Shown: in pieces, positions 15,699-24,175 of the stretch
How the letters are laid out: each line of letters opens with the position of its first letter
How positions within the stretch are numbered: the stretch's first letter is position 1
From: Actinomycetota bacterium
Lineage (GTDB): Bacteria > Actinomycetota > CALGFH01
DNA: 37,193 bases
Assembly (NCBI GenBank): GCA_036280995.1
Contig: DASUPQ010000117.1
Coordinates: forward strand, 1 to 37,193
Direction: 5' to 3'
Made by a program: the position numbers and the translations under genes
Notes under the pieces: generated by a model
Seen by the model: the letters and a program-made list of their open reading frames with translations, nothing else
Databases searched by the model: none
Told to the model about the DNA's origin: nothing

Positions 15699-15923
15699 CG
15701 AACGGGTTGAACACCAGCTCGCCGTGCCCCGAGAGCCGGTCGCCGGGGAGGGGGGTGAGCAGCCCTCTGCCATGACGGAACCGCTTCCAGGCCAGCCACA
15801 ACCGGGCCGAGGACAACGTCGGCTGCGCGACGTCTCCAACGGCAGCGCCACCGGCAACCAGTTCCTGGACAACCGCTGCCGGAGCTCCCAGCCGGAGGTC
15901 TGTGCGACTGACCCGGGGCCGCC
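15699..15923. other. Intergenic region between convergent genes, possible coding remnant
   Basis: No complete gene fits this 225-bp stretch between the 86-residue gene and thrS. On the minus strand one frame reads protein-like through about 15900-15670 (including SSARLWLAWKRFRHG and GELVFNPFVRY) but has no good start or Shine-Dalgarno and continues from the antisense of nothing recognisable. It may be a decayed gene. A CCCCG/CGGGG pair (15727-15731, 15744-15748) is a weak hairpin candidate. Confidence 0.3.
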
Positions 15924-17903
15924 TCAGCCCGACGGCTCGCCGTTGTCGCGGGAGGCGATGAACTCCACGACGTGGCGCACCGCCTCGTCCAGGGGGACGA
16001 AGTTGCGCTGCTGGCCGTTGCGGTAGCGGAACGACACGCTGCCCTGGGCGACGTCCTTCTCCCCGGCCAGGAGCATGAACGGGACCTTGGCCTTCTGGGC
16101 CTCGCGGATCTTGCGCTGCATGCGGTCGTCGGAGGCGTAGACCTCCACCCGCACGCCCTCGGCCCGCAGGCGCTCGGCCAGCGCCTCGAGGTAGGGCAGC
16201 TGGTCGCCCGAGATCGGGATGGCCGCCACCTGGACCGGGGCCAGCCAGGCGGGGAAGGCGCCGGCGTAGTGCTCGACCAGGATGCCGAAGAACCGTTCGA
16301 TCGACCCGAACAGGGCCCGGTGGATCATGATCGGCCGCTGCCTGGAGCCGTCGGAGGCCTGGTACTCGAGCTCGAACCGCTGGGGCAGCTGGAAGTCGAC
16401 CTGGATGGTGGACAGCTGCCAGGTCCGGCCGATGGCGTCGCGCCCCTGGACCGAGATCTTGGGCCCGTAGAAGGCCGCCCCGCCCTCGTCCAGCACGTAG
16501 TCCAGCCCCTCGGCGACCATGGCCCGGTGCAGCGCCTCGGTGGCGTCGGCCCATTCCTGCTCCGAGCCGACGAACTTCTCCTTCTCGGCGTCGCGGGTCG
16601 ACAGCTCCAGGTAGAAGTCGCTGAGCCCGAAGTCGGCGAGCAGGTCGAGCACGAAGCGGAGCAGCTTCCGGAGCTCACCCTCGAGCTGCTCCGGGGTGCA
16701 GAAGATGTGGGCGTCGTCCATGGTCAGGCCGCGGACGCGGGTCAGGCCGTGCAGCACCCCGGACTTCTCGTAGCGGTAGACGGTGCCGAACTCGAACAGC
16801 GGCATCGGCAGCTCGCGGTAGCTGCGGCCCCGTGACCGGTAGATGAGGATGTGGAAGGGGCAGTTCATCGGCTTGAGGTAGTACCGCCTGCCCTCGTCCT
16901 CCAGCGGCGGGTACATGTGCTCGGCGTACCACCCGAGGTGCCCGGAGATGTCGAACAAGGTCTCCTTGGTGATGTGCGGCGAGTTGACGTACAGGTACCC
17001 GGCCTCCTCGTGCCGCTGGCGCGAGTACTCCTCCATCACCCGGCGGACGATGCTGCCCTTGGGATGGAACACGGCCAGGCCGGCGCCGATCTCGTCCGGG
17101 AACGAGAACAGGTCGAGCTCGACCCCGAGCCGGCGATGATCCCGCTTCTCGACCTCCTCCAGCATGCGGAGGTGCGCGGCCAGGGCGTCCCTGGACTCCC
17201 AGGCGGTGCCGTAGATCCGCTGGAGCTGCGGGTTCTGCTCGCTGCCGCGCCAGTAGGCACCCGCCGAGCGCAGCAGCTTGAAGGCCGGGATGGCCCGGGT
17301 CGAGGGGACGTGGGGGCCGCGGCACAGGTCGCGCCAGCGGCGCTCGCCGGACTTGGGATCGAGGTTGTCGTAGATGGTGAGCGGGCCGTCCCCCACCTCG
17401 ACGGCCTCCTCGTCGCTGGCCCGGCTCCGCTGGTCGATGATCTGGAGCTTGTACGGCTCGTCGGCCAGCTCGGCGCGGGCCTCGTCGTCGGAGACGACCC
17501 GGCGGGCGAAGCGCTGGCCCTCCTTGACGATCTGCCGCATGCGCTGCTCGATCCGGTCCAGGTCGGCGGGGTGGAACGGCTGGGCCACGTCGAAGTCGTA
17601 GTAGAAGCCGTGCTCGATCGGCGGCCCGATGCCCAGCCTCGCCTCCGGGAACAGGTCCTGGACGGCCTGGGCGAGCACGTGCGCGGTCGAGTGCCGCATG
17701 ATCATCCGGCCGTCGTCGCTGTCCAGGGCCACCGGCTCGACCACGTCGCCCTCCTCGACGACGTGGGCCAGGTCCCTGAGCACCCCGTTGACCCGGGCCG
17801 CGACCACGACCTTGTCCCCGTCGAACAGGCCGCCGGCGGTCGTGCCCGCATCCACCGCCCGCTCGTCCCGACCGACGTGGACGGCGATGCGCAGGTCGGA
17901 CAT
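15924..17903 (-). CDS. thrS: Threonyl-tRNA synthetase
   Basis: Charges tRNA-Thr with threonine. The 659 residues run through an N-terminal TGS domain (1-60), the editing domain with HSTAHVL (H71, H75) and [12 protein letters not shown], the class II catalytic core ([12 protein letters not shown]; motif 2 [26 protein letters not shown]; motif 3 [21 protein letters not shown]) and the C-terminal anticodon-binding domain. Zinc ligands of the core fit C and H in the MNCPFH and HRALFG regions. Complete and ordinary. It is divergent from the radical SAM gene; the 130 nt between them are too short for a T-box leader and show no specifier hairpin. Confidence 0.97.
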   Translation of the reverse strand: MSDLRIAVHVGRDERAVDAGTTAGGLFDGDKVVVAARVNGVLRDLAHVVEEGDVVEPVALDSDDGRMIMRHSTAHVLAQAVQDLFPEARLGIGPPIEHGFYYDFDVAQPFHPADLDRIEQRMRQIVKEGQRFARRVVSDDEARAELADEPYKLQIIDQRSRASDEEAVEVGDGPLTIYDNLDPKSGERRWRDLCRGPHVPSTRAIPAFKLLRSAGAYWRGSEQNPQLQRIYGTAWESRDALAAHLRMLEEVEKRDHRRLGVELDLFSFPDEIGAGLAVFHPKGSIVRRVMEEYSRQRHEEAGYLYVNSPHITKETLFDISGHLGWYAEHMYPPLEDEGRRYYLKPMNCPFHILIYRSRGRSYRELPMPLFEFGTVYRYEKSGVLHGLTRVRGLTMDDAHIFCTPEQLEGELRKLLRFVLDLLADFGLSDFYLELSTRDAEKEKFVGSEQEWADATEALHRAMVAEGLDYVLDEGGAAFYGPKISVQGRDAIGRTWQLSTIQVDFQLPQRFELEYQASDGSRQRPIMIHRALFGSIERFFGILVEHYAGAFPAWLAPVQVAAIPISGDQLPYLEALAERLRAEGVRVEVYASDDRMQRKIREAQKAKVPFMLLAGEKDVAQGSVSFRYRNGQQRNFVPLDEAVRHVVEFIASRDNGEPSG

Positions 17904-17998
17904 CTCAGCTCCTGGTCACGACGGGAATGGTCGGGTCCGAATGCTAGCGAGCCGCGGCATCCGGCCGCCATGGACTTACCCCAGCCTCCCGGCCTTCC

Positions 17999-18027
17999 TT
18001 GCCTTACCCGAACACACGTTCTAGTGT
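17999..18027 (+). promoter_or_regulatory. Promoter of the radical SAM gene with an embedded LexA (SOS) box
   Basis: TTGCCT (17999-18004) and TAGTGT (18022-18027) are 17 bp apart, an ideal -35/-10 pair. GAAC-ACAC-GTTC (18010-18021) lies in the spacer and abuts the -10. It matches the Gram-positive/actinobacterial LexA core GAAC-N4-GTTC, and the flanks CCGAAC and GTTCTA each differ by one base from the mycobacterial form TCGAAC-N4-GTTCGA. LexA bound here would block RNA polymerase. The -10 ends 6 nt before the GTG start, so the mRNA is probably leaderless. Confidence 0.75.
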
Positions 18028-18033
18028 GAGCCC

Positions 18034-20130
18034 GTGCAGACCTTCACCGACCTGCGGGGCCAGGCCCGGCCGCCCACCGACCTCCCCCTCTTCGACGCCC
18101 CGGCGACGGTGCGCACCTTCGACAGCCCCGAGTTCCGCGACCTCACCTTCTACGAGGTCGAAGCCAAGTCCATCCTCAACCGGGTCCCCGCGGCCAGCGG
18201 CATGCCGTTCGAGTGGACCATCAATGTGTATCGCGGCTGTTCTCACGCATGTAGTTACTGCGTATTTGGTGACACCCCTATTCTAATGGCTGATGGGAGA
18301 ACGAGACCGCTGGCAGAAATCCAAGCTGGAGACGCGATATATGGTACTATTCGCGAAGGCTGGTTCCGCCGCTATGTCATCACGCACGTCCTCGACCACT
18401 GGTCCACCATCAAACCTGCGTATCAGATCACGCTAGAAGACGGAACACAGCTGATCACCAGCGGTGATCACCGATTGCTTACAGACCGCGGATGGAAATA
18501 TGTAACCGGCCTGAAACCAGGTCCCGGACAACGACACTATCTGACAACCAAGAGCAAACTGATGGGAACCGGTGGTTTCGCTTCGCCGCCTAAGGGCGGG
18601 CCAGAGTATCGGCGGGGCTACCTCTGTGGCATGATTCATGGCGACGGACACGTCAGCTCTCGCATGTACAAGCCACCGAATGAGGACCTCAGGCGGGTCG
18701 ATGTGTTCCGGCTCGGTCTGACGGATGTCGAGGCATTGCAAAGAACCCGCACGTATCTAGCCGAGTTCGGGATATCCACACACGAGTATGTTTTTCAGCG
18801 GTCGTCAACCAACCGGAAGCAACTGAACGGACTGGCAAGTAATGGGCCATCGAACATAGCTGCGATCAGGGAGACCATCACCGTTCCTTGTGTTCCCTCA
18901 ATGGAATGGCGGAAAGGCTTTTTAGCTGGCATCTTCGACGCCGAAGGGTCCTATAGCGGCGCGGCCGTGCGGATCTCAAACACCGACCATGCCATTCTTG
19001 ACCTCATCACCTCGAGCTTAGGCCACCTTGGCTTCCTATTCACTCGAAGGACAGTCGAGCGTGACGCATCGAGAAGGCCTATTACGAATGTTCGATTGCT
19101 AGGTGGAGTGCGGGAGCACCTGCGCTTCTTCCACACCGTCGACCCGGCGATCACTCGCAAGCGGACGATCGAGGGCGCTGCAGTCAAGCACAGCGCTCCT
19201 CTCCGGGTGGCCTCCATTGAGCCCCTGAGAATGGATCTCCCCCTATACGACATGACGACAGGTACCGGCGATTACATCTCCAATGGCACAATCTCCCACA
19301 ACTGCTTCGCCCGACCCAGCCACACCTACCTGGGCTTCGACGCCGGGCGGGACTTCGAGCGCAAGATCGTGGTCAAGGTGAACGCGCCGGAGGTCCTGCG
19401 GCGGGAGCTGCGGAGGAAGAGCTGGCGCGGGGCCCATGTGGCGATGGGGACCAACACCGATCCCTACCAGCGGTGTGAGGGGCGGTACCGGCTGACCCGG
19501 GGGGTGCTGGAGGCGCTGCGGGACTACGCCAACCCGTGCTCGGTGCTGACCAAGTCGCCGCTGCTGCTGCGGGACCTGGACCTGTTCGTGGAGCTGGCCG
19601 AGACGGCCGGGTTCTCGGCCAACCTGTCCATCGGCACCCTGGACGAGGAGGTCTGGCGGCGCAGCGAGCCGGGGACGCCGCATCCCAAGGCGCGCATGGC
19701 CGCGGTCAAGCGGCTGGTCGCGGCCGGGATCCCCTGCGGGATCCTGATGGCGCCGATCCTGCCCGGGATCTCGGACTCGCCCGAGCAGCTGAAGGCGGTC
19801 GTCCGGGCGGCCGCCGACGCCGGGGCCAGCCACCTCACCCCGATCACCCTGCACCTTCGCCCGGGCGTGAAGGAGGAGGTCATGCCCTGGCTCGAGGAGG
19901 CCTACCCGGAGCTGGTGGCCGGCTACCGCCGCCTGTACCGCGGCTCCAACGCCCCCAAGGCGGTTTGCGAGGAGATCGGCAACCGGGTCCGGGCCGAGAA
20001 GCGCCGCCACCGGGCCTTCTCCTCCCCCACCACCTCGACCACCGCCCGCCGCCTCCCCGACCCCACCCCGACCGGCCACCCACCGCCCGACCCCGAGCCG
20101 GCGACCCAGCTCTCCCTGACCCTCGGCTGA
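18034..20130 (+). CDS. Rv2578c family radical SAM protein interrupted by an intein
   Basis: Host protein of 350 residues (1-75 and 424-698) after removal of a 348-residue intein. The radical SAM cluster motif is CSHACSYC: C69 and C73 lie before the intein, and the third cysteine, C424, is the first residue after it. After splicing the chain reads CSHACSYC-FARPSH. Downstream the host continues through GTNTDPYQRCE and TKSPLLLRDLDL to a proline-rich tail. The family, named after M. tuberculosis Rv2578c, is distantly like spore photoproduct lyase; its reaction is not known to me. The GTG at 18034 has no Shine-Dalgarno, a -10 6 nt upstream and a LexA-type box, which suggests DNA-damage induction. 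The unspliced protein cannot form the cluster normally. Confidence 0.92.
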   Translation: MQTFTDLRGQARPPTDLPLFDAPATVRTFDSPEFRDLTFYEVEAKSILNRVPAASGMPFEWTINVYRGCSHACSYCVFGDTPILMADGRTRPLAEIQAGDAIYGTIREGWFRRYVITHVLDHWSTIKPAYQITLEDGTQLITSGDHRLLTDRGWKYVTGLKPGPGQRHYLTTKSKLMGTGGFASPPKGGPEYRRGYLCGMIHGDGHVSSRMYKPPNEDLRRVDVFRLGLTDVEALQRTRTYLAEFGISTHEYVFQRSSTNRKQLNGLASNGPSNIAAIRETITVPCVPSMEWRKGFLAGIFDAEGSYSGAAVRISNTDHAILDLITSSLGHLGFLFTRRTVERDASRRPITNVRLLGGVREHLRFFHTVDPAITRKRTIEGAAVKHSAPLRVASIEPLRMDLPLYDMTTGTGDYISNGTISHNCFARPSHTYLGFDAGRDFERKIVVKVNAPEVLRRELRRKSWRGAHVAMGTNTDPYQRCEGRYRLTRGVLEALRDYANPCSVLTKSPLLLRDLDLFVELAETAGFSANLSIGTLDEEVWRRSEPGTPHPKARMAAVKRLVAAGIPCGILMAPILPGISDSPEQLKAVVRAAADAGASHLTPITLHLRPGVKEEVMPWLEEAYPELVAGYRRLYRGSNAPKAVCEEIGNRVRAEKRRHRAFSSPTTSTTARRLPDPTPTGHPPPDPEPATQLSLTLG
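18259..19302 (+). mobile_element. Intein with LAGLIDADG homing endonuclease (residues 76-423)
   Basis: In-frame insertion of 348 codons in the radical SAM gene. Splicing block A begins with Cys (CVFGDTPILMADG), block B is ITSGDHRLLT (H146), and block F/G is LPLYDMTTGTGDYISNG followed by ISHN and the +1 Cys, so all splicing residues are present. Two dodecapeptide motifs mark a LAGLIDADG endonuclease: YLCGMIHGDGH (about 196-206) and FLAGIFDAEGS (297-306), each with its acidic residue. Base composition falls to about 55% G+C here, and codons rare in the rest of the window (ATA, TTA, AGA) appear, so it arrived recently compared with its host. NCBI protein names already recognise intein-bearing members of this family, in my recollection. 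Confidence 0.95.
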
Positions 20131-20346
20131 GCCTCTGGGCCAGGCGGGCCCGGCTCGGGCGGGCGGCGGCGGGCGAGGCGGAATTGCGTTGCGAGGGTCG
20201 CTCAGGCGTTGGAGGATGGTGGGCTGTTGCTCCGCATCCCGCTGCCGCATCCACGAGTCCCGCTTCCGCGTCCCCAACCCACGCCGCAACCTGCCCCGAC
20301 CCACCGCTGTGCCCTCCCCGACCAGTCGCCTGGTGGTGACCCTCGC

Positions 20347-22413
20347 GTGAGTCGAACGCTGGAGCCGTTGCCCGACGACGAGCTGGTCGCCGAGCGGGAG
20401 ATGCTGGAGTACGCCCGCCGGTGCCTGGCGGCGATGCGGCGGCGGACGCGGTCGTTGCCGGCCGCCGGGGCCGACGCGTACGCGGCCGAGTCGGTGGAGT
20501 GGCGGCTGCGGCAGCGGGTGGCCGCGCTGACCGACGACGGGCGGACCGGGCTGTTCTTCGGGCGGCTGGACTACGACGCCGGCGCCGACCCGCCGGAGGC
20601 GCGGTTCTACGTGGGGCGCCGGCACGTCAGCGACGCCGAGGGCGACCCGGTGGTGATCGACTGGCGGGCCGGGCTCGCCCATCCCTTCTACCGGGCCAGC
20701 CCGGCCCACCGCTTCGGGGTCCGGCTCCGGCGCAGGTTCGGGTACCGGGGCGGGACCCTGACCTCGATCCAGGACGAGGTCCTCGACCTGCTGGACGAGG
20801 CCGAGGCCAGGGCCGCGGCCGACCGGGTCCTGGTGGCCGAGATCGAGCGGCCTCGCATCGGGCCGATGCGCGACATCGTCGCCACCATCCAGCCCGAGCA
20901 GGACGACCTGATCCGGGCGCCGCTGGCCGAGACGATCTGCATCCAGGGCGGGCCCGGCACCGGCAAGACCGCGGTCGGCCTGCACCGGGCCGCGTTCCTG
21001 CTCTACGAGCACCGGGAGCGGCTGGCCCGGGACGGGGTGCTGGTGGTCGGGCCGGGGCCCGCCTACCTGGCCTTCATCCGCGACGTGCTGCCGGGCCTTG
21101 GCGAGGTCGACGTCGCCCAGCGCTCGGTCGAGGACCTGGTCGCCGAGGTCACGGTGACCGGGACCGACAGCCCGGAGGTGGCGGCGGTCAAGGCCGACCC
21201 GCGGATGGCGGCGGTCATCCGGCGGGCCGCGTTCCTCCAGGTGCGGCCGCCGGCGCTGCCTCTCGAGGTCCGCTGGGGGCATCGGGTGGTCCGCCTCCCG
21301 GCCAGGATGCTGCGCCAGCGGGTGGACGAGCTGGTCGCCGGGGACCTTCGCTACCAGGTCGGCCGCGACCACCTGCGGGACTGGCTGGTCGAGCGCTGCC
21401 TGCGCCACCTGGAGCACACCGAGGGCGTGAGCGCGCTCGACGACCCGGCCGCGGTCCAGCGCAGCCTCGGCGCCCGCCCCGAGGTCCGGGCCTTCCTGAA
21501 GCGGACCTGGCCGGTGGTCGAGCCCGTCCGGCTGGTGTTCCGGCTGCTCACCGAGCGGCCGTTCCTGGCCGAGGCGGCCGGCGGCATGCTCAGCGACCAG
21601 GAGCAGGAGATGCTCCTGTGGGCGAGACGGCCGCGGAGCCTCAAGGCCGCGGCCTGGTCGGTGACCGACGCGTTCCTGGTCGACGAGGCCGTCGACGTGG
21701 TCGGCGGGACGCGCACCTTCGGCCACGTGGTGGCCGACGAGGCCCAGGACCTGTCGGCGATGCAGCTGCGGGCCATCGGGCGGCGGTGCCGGTTCGGGTC
21801 GGCGACGCTGCTCGGCGACCTGGCCCAGCGGACGACGCCGTGGTCGGCCGAGCGCTGGGGGGACGCCGTCGGCCATCTCGGCCAGCGCTCGGTGCGGGTC
21901 GAGCACCTGCCACGGGCGTTCCGGGCGCCCAAGGAGGTGCTCGACTTCGCCAACCGCCTGCTGCCCGAGATCGCCTCCGAGCTCCGCCCGGCCCGGTCGG
22001 TCCGGAGCGTCCCCGGGTCGCTGCGGGTCCGGGCGGTGGCGCCCGCGGCCGTGCCGGGGGCGTGGCTGCGGGCGCTGGAGGAGGCCCTGGCCGAGGACGG
22101 GTCGGTCGGCCTGGTCGTGGCCGACCCGGCCGTGCCGGCCGCCGAAGCCGAGCTGGCGGGCCGCGGCGTCGAGTTCCGGGAGGTGGACCGGTTCGACACC
22201 GACACCCGGCTGGCGGTCGTTCCCGCTTCGGCGGTCAAGGGGCTGGAGTTCGACCAGGTCGTGCTCGTGGAGCCGGCCGACATCGCCGACCCCGCGCTCG
22301 GGGCGGCCGGTCTGCGGCGGCTCTACACCGCTCTGACCCGGGCCGTCCTCGGGCTGACCGTCGTCCACGCCAAGCCGCTCCCGGCGGCGCTCGGTGCGGC
22401 CCCGCCCGCGTAG
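20347..22413 (+). CDS. HelD/HelR-like RNA polymerase-associated ATPase (UvrD-like SF1)
   Basis: A 688-residue cytosolic ATPase. The N-terminal 180 residues hold a charged helical arm (ELVAEREMLEYARRCLAAMRRR) and the YVGRRHVSDAEGDPVVIDWRAGLAHPFYR block typical of HelD-type proteins. Walker A is GGPGTGKT (201-208), Walker B is ADEAQDLSAMQL, and late motifs are KGLEFDQVVLVEP and RRLYTALTRA. Such proteins remove RNA polymerase from DNA; the actinobacterial HelR branch protects against rifamycins. The substrate role is inferred from family. I start at the GTG at 20347, since the 46 open codons before it are proline-rich and unlike the family. There is no rifamycin-associated palindrome upstream. 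It lies 216 nt after the radical SAM gene. Confidence 0.85.
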   Translation: MSRTLEPLPDDELVAEREMLEYARRCLAAMRRRTRSLPAAGADAYAAESVEWRLRQRVAALTDDGRTGLFFGRLDYDAGADPPEARFYVGRRHVSDAEGDPVVIDWRAGLAHPFYRASPAHRFGVRLRRRFGYRGGTLTSIQDEVLDLLDEAEARAAADRVLVAEIERPRIGPMRDIVATIQPEQDDLIRAPLAETICIQGGPGTGKTAVGLHRAAFLLYEHRERLARDGVLVVGPGPAYLAFIRDVLPGLGEVDVAQRSVEDLVAEVTVTGTDSPEVAAVKADPRMAAVIRRAAFLQVRPPALPLEVRWGHRVVRLPARMLRQRVDELVAGDLRYQVGRDHLRDWLVERCLRHLEHTEGVSALDDPAAVQRSLGARPEVRAFLKRTWPVVEPVRLVFRLLTERPFLAEAAGGMLSDQEQEMLLWARRPRSLKAAAWSVTDAFLVDEAVDVVGGTRTFGHVVADEAQDLSAMQLRAIGRRCRFGSATLLGDLAQRTTPWSAERWGDAVGHLGQRSVRVEHLPRAFRAPKEVLDFANRLLPEIASELRPARSVRSVPGSLRVRAVAPAAVPGAWLRALEEALAEDGSVGLVVADPAVPAAEAELAGRGVEFREVDRFDTDTRLAVVPASAVKGLEFDQVVLVEPADIADPALGAAGLRRLYTALTRAVLGLTVVHAKPLPAALGAAPPA

Positions 22414-22438
22414 CCTCCGGCGCCGGCGGCCGGGCCGG

Positions 22439-22819
22439 TCAGCTCTCCCACTTGTCGGGCAGGAGCACGTTGAGCACGAAGGTCACGATGCTGATCACCA
22501 GGGCCCCGAGCAGCGCCGACCAGAACCCGTCGACCTCGAAGGAGAGGTCGAACTGGTCCCCGATCCATGCCGTGAGCAGCAGCATGAGCGCGTTCACGAC
22601 GAAGGTGAACAGCCCGAGCGTGAGGATGAACAGCGGGATGGAGATCAGCCGCACGATCGGCCGGACGATGGCGTTGACCAGCCCGAAGATGATCGCCACG
22701 CCGAGCAGGGTCAGCAGCCGTTCGCTGCTGGTCCCGGGACCGACGGAGATCCCGTCGATCAGCCACGCCGCCACGGCCAGCGCCACCGCCCCGGCCAGGA
22801 TCCGAACGATGAACCGCAC
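22439..22819 (-). CDS. Phage holin family (YvlD-like) four-helix membrane protein
   Basis: A 126-residue membrane protein with four predicted transmembrane segments: about residues 4-21, 35-55, 60-82 and 95-118. Proline and glycine sit at the helix ends (VNAIVRPIVRLISIPLFILTLGLF is the family signature region). Despite the family name these chromosomal proteins are not known to be phage lysis factors. The start is the GTG at 22819, with GGAGG 6 nt upstream. It is convergent with the HelD-like gene (25 nt apart) and alone on its strand. I see no prophage gene near it. Role unknown; envelope stress has been suggested for YvlD relatives. Confidence 0.88.
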   Translation of the reverse strand: MRFIVRILAGAVALAVAAWLIDGISVGPGTSSERLLTLLGVAIIFGLVNAIVRPIVRLISIPLFILTLGLFTFVVNALMLLLTAWIGDQFDLSFEVDGFWSALLGALVISIVTFVLNVLLPDKWES

Positions 22820-22956
22820 CGGACACCTCCATCCCCGCCACCCGATCCGAGCAGGACAGGGCGACCATACCAAGCGCCCCTCCGACGTGGCGGCACGTGA
22901 CGCGCCGGGTCCCCACCAAGCTCCCCCCGCCAGGCGGCGCGGACCGCCGGATCCGC

Positions 22957-23604
22957 TCAGGCGGTCCCGAAGGCGGCGATGCCGGCCCGCCAGGCCGCGT
23001 CCAGGTCGGCGTCGGGCGGGAACCGCTGGTCGAGCTCGAGCATGACCATCCCGTGCGCGAACGCCCACAGAGCCCGCGCCCGGGCCCTGCTTCCCGCGGC
23101 CCGCAGCAGGGGCGCCGCCGTTCGCTCCTCCAGCCCAGGCGGCAGGTGCTGCCGGGGAAGCGGCCCGTTGTGCATGAGCCGGTACAGATGCGGATGGGCA
23201 AGCGCGAACTCCCGGTAGGCCACGGCCAGCGCCGAGAGCGCCTCGTTCCCGCCACCCCGCACCTCGATACCGCCCGACCCACCGGCGTCGGGCGCCCCGG
23301 CGACGGCTGTCTCGAACGCGGTGGCGGCATCTTCCATGCCGGTCGCGATGATGGCGGCTTCGAGGGCGGTCTTGTCGGGCAGGTGCTTGTAGAGGGACGG
23401 CGCCTGGATTCCCAGTCGCTCGGCCAGGCGGCGCATGGTGAGCGCCCCCGGGCCCTCCTCCTCGAGCAGCCGCCGGCCCTCTGCCACCACCTCCCGAGCC
23501 CGCACCGATCGCGCCACCCCGGGGCCGGACGGGCCCGGTCTGGCGGGCGCCGCAGGACGGCCGGTCCCGGCGGGCCCCGAACCCGCCCCTGTCGGCTGGC
23601 TCAC
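22957..23604 (-). CDS. TetR family transcriptional regulator
   Basis: A 215-residue repressor-type regulator. The helix-turn-helix lies near residues 43-70 (ALTMRRLAERLGIQAPSLYKHLPDKTALEAAI). The C-terminal half holds the ligand domain with YREFALAHPHLYRLMHNGPLP and WAFAHGMVMLELDQRFP, a TetR_C/WHG-like pattern. The GTG start overlaps the SRPBCC stop (GTGA, 23601-23604), so it is translationally coupled to that gene. Two perfect 17-bp palindromes at the head of the operon are its likely operators, giving autorepression. The N-terminal 27 residues are a Pro/Gly/Ala-rich tail. Ligand unknown; SRPBCC partners bind hydrophobic molecules, which might be the inducer class. Confidence 0.88.
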   Translation of the reverse strand: MSQPTGAGSGPAGTGRPAAPARPGPSGPGVARSVRAREVVAEGRRLLEEEGPGALTMRRLAERLGIQAPSLYKHLPDKTALEAAIIATGMEDAATAFETAVAGAPDAGGSGGIEVRGGGNEALSALAVAYREFALAHPHLYRLMHNGPLPRQHLPPGLEERTAAPLLRAAGSRARARALWAFAHGMVMLELDQRFPPDADLDAAWRAGIAAFGTA

Positions 23605-24056
23605 TGGGTCGGGGTGTGGGCCGGCTGCTCGGCCCGGGCCTTGAGGGCCTGGTTCATCTGGTTGAACGACGCCAGGGTGGGCTTGGCGATCAGCTTCAGC
23701 ACGAGGGGGGCGAGCAGGCCGCGGAACTCCTCGTGCTGGGTGAGGCGGGTCCGGCCCGGGCCGGCGGGGTGGAGGGTGAAGGTGTGCTCGCCGTCGAACA
23801 GGCCGGGGACGAGCAGGCGGCCGAGCCAGCGGAGGCGGTGGGCGGGGTCGGCCTCGAGGACCTCGGGGCGGATGGTGGTCGGGCGGCGGCCGGAGAGGCG
23901 CATGTGGAGCTCGAGGCGGGTGCCGGGGACCGGCTGACCGGCGGCCTGGACGATGAACGGGTTCCAGTCGTGGTAGGTGGCGAAGTCGGTGAGGACCTCC
24001 CAGGCGCGATCCGGGGTGGCCTCGATCTCGATCTCGGCGTGGAGCTGCTTGGCCAT
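23601..24056 (-). CDS. SRPBCC family protein (polyketide cyclase/START-like)
   Basis: A 151-residue helix-grip protein with a deep hydrophobic cavity expected from its fold. Family signs are IEIEATPDRAWEVLTDFATYHDWNPFI near the N-terminus, the DGEHTFTLHPAGPGRTRLTQHEEFRG strand region and a long C-terminal helix (LKLIAKPTLASFNQMNQALKARAE). GGAGGAG stands 5 nt before the ATG. Ligand and reaction are unknown: relatives range from lipid carriers to hydrolases. It is first in a two-gene operon with a TetR regulator and sits behind two operators, so it is probably the regulated effector. Confidence 0.88.
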   Translation of the reverse strand: MAKQLHAEIEIEATPDRAWEVLTDFATYHDWNPFIVQAAGQPVPGTRLELHMRLSGRRPTTIRPEVLEADPAHRLRWLGRLLVPGLFDGEHTFTLHPAGPGRTRLTQHEEFRGLLAPLVLKLIAKPTLASFNQMNQALKARAEQPAHTPTQ

Positions 24057-24071
24057 CGTTCTCCTCCAGAA

Positions 24072-24117
24072 GGCTAACGTTGTTAGCCATCGTAGGCTAA
24101 CAGCGTTAGCCTGTCAA
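24072..24117 (-). promoter_or_regulatory. Promoter and two TetR-type operators of the SRPBCC-tetR operon
   Basis: On the minus strand TTGACA (24117-24112) and TACGAT (24094-24089) are separated by exactly 17 bp, and the whole spacer (24095-24111) is the palindrome GGCTAAC-AGC-GTTAGCC. A second palindrome, GGCTAAC-GTT-GTTAGCC (24072-24088), begins right after the -10 and covers the expected start of transcription. Both have perfect 7-bp arms, and their centres are 23 bp apart. This fits strong repression by the TetR protein encoded in the same operon. Confidence 0.9.
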
Positions 24118-24175
24118 GCGCGAGCGCTGCGGATGACGGTCCGAGCAGGCGATACCGGCCCAAAGGGGTGAGGGC

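Noticed and set aside
17904-18033. T-box or other riboswitch for thrS
   Set aside because: The 130 nt divergent region is too short and lacks the T-box sequence and specifier hairpin.
20131-20346. Rifamycin-associated element before the HelD-like gene
   Set aside because: The expected GC-rich palindrome is absent. Only a short ACCAG/CTGGT pair (20321-20334) is present.
19243-22368. A 1041-codon minus-strand frame
   Set aside because: Antisense to the radical SAM gene and the HelD-like gene. Low-complexity shadow.
22439-22819. Prophage lysis module
   Set aside because: The holin-family name is historical; no endolysin, portal, capsid or integrase lies nearby.
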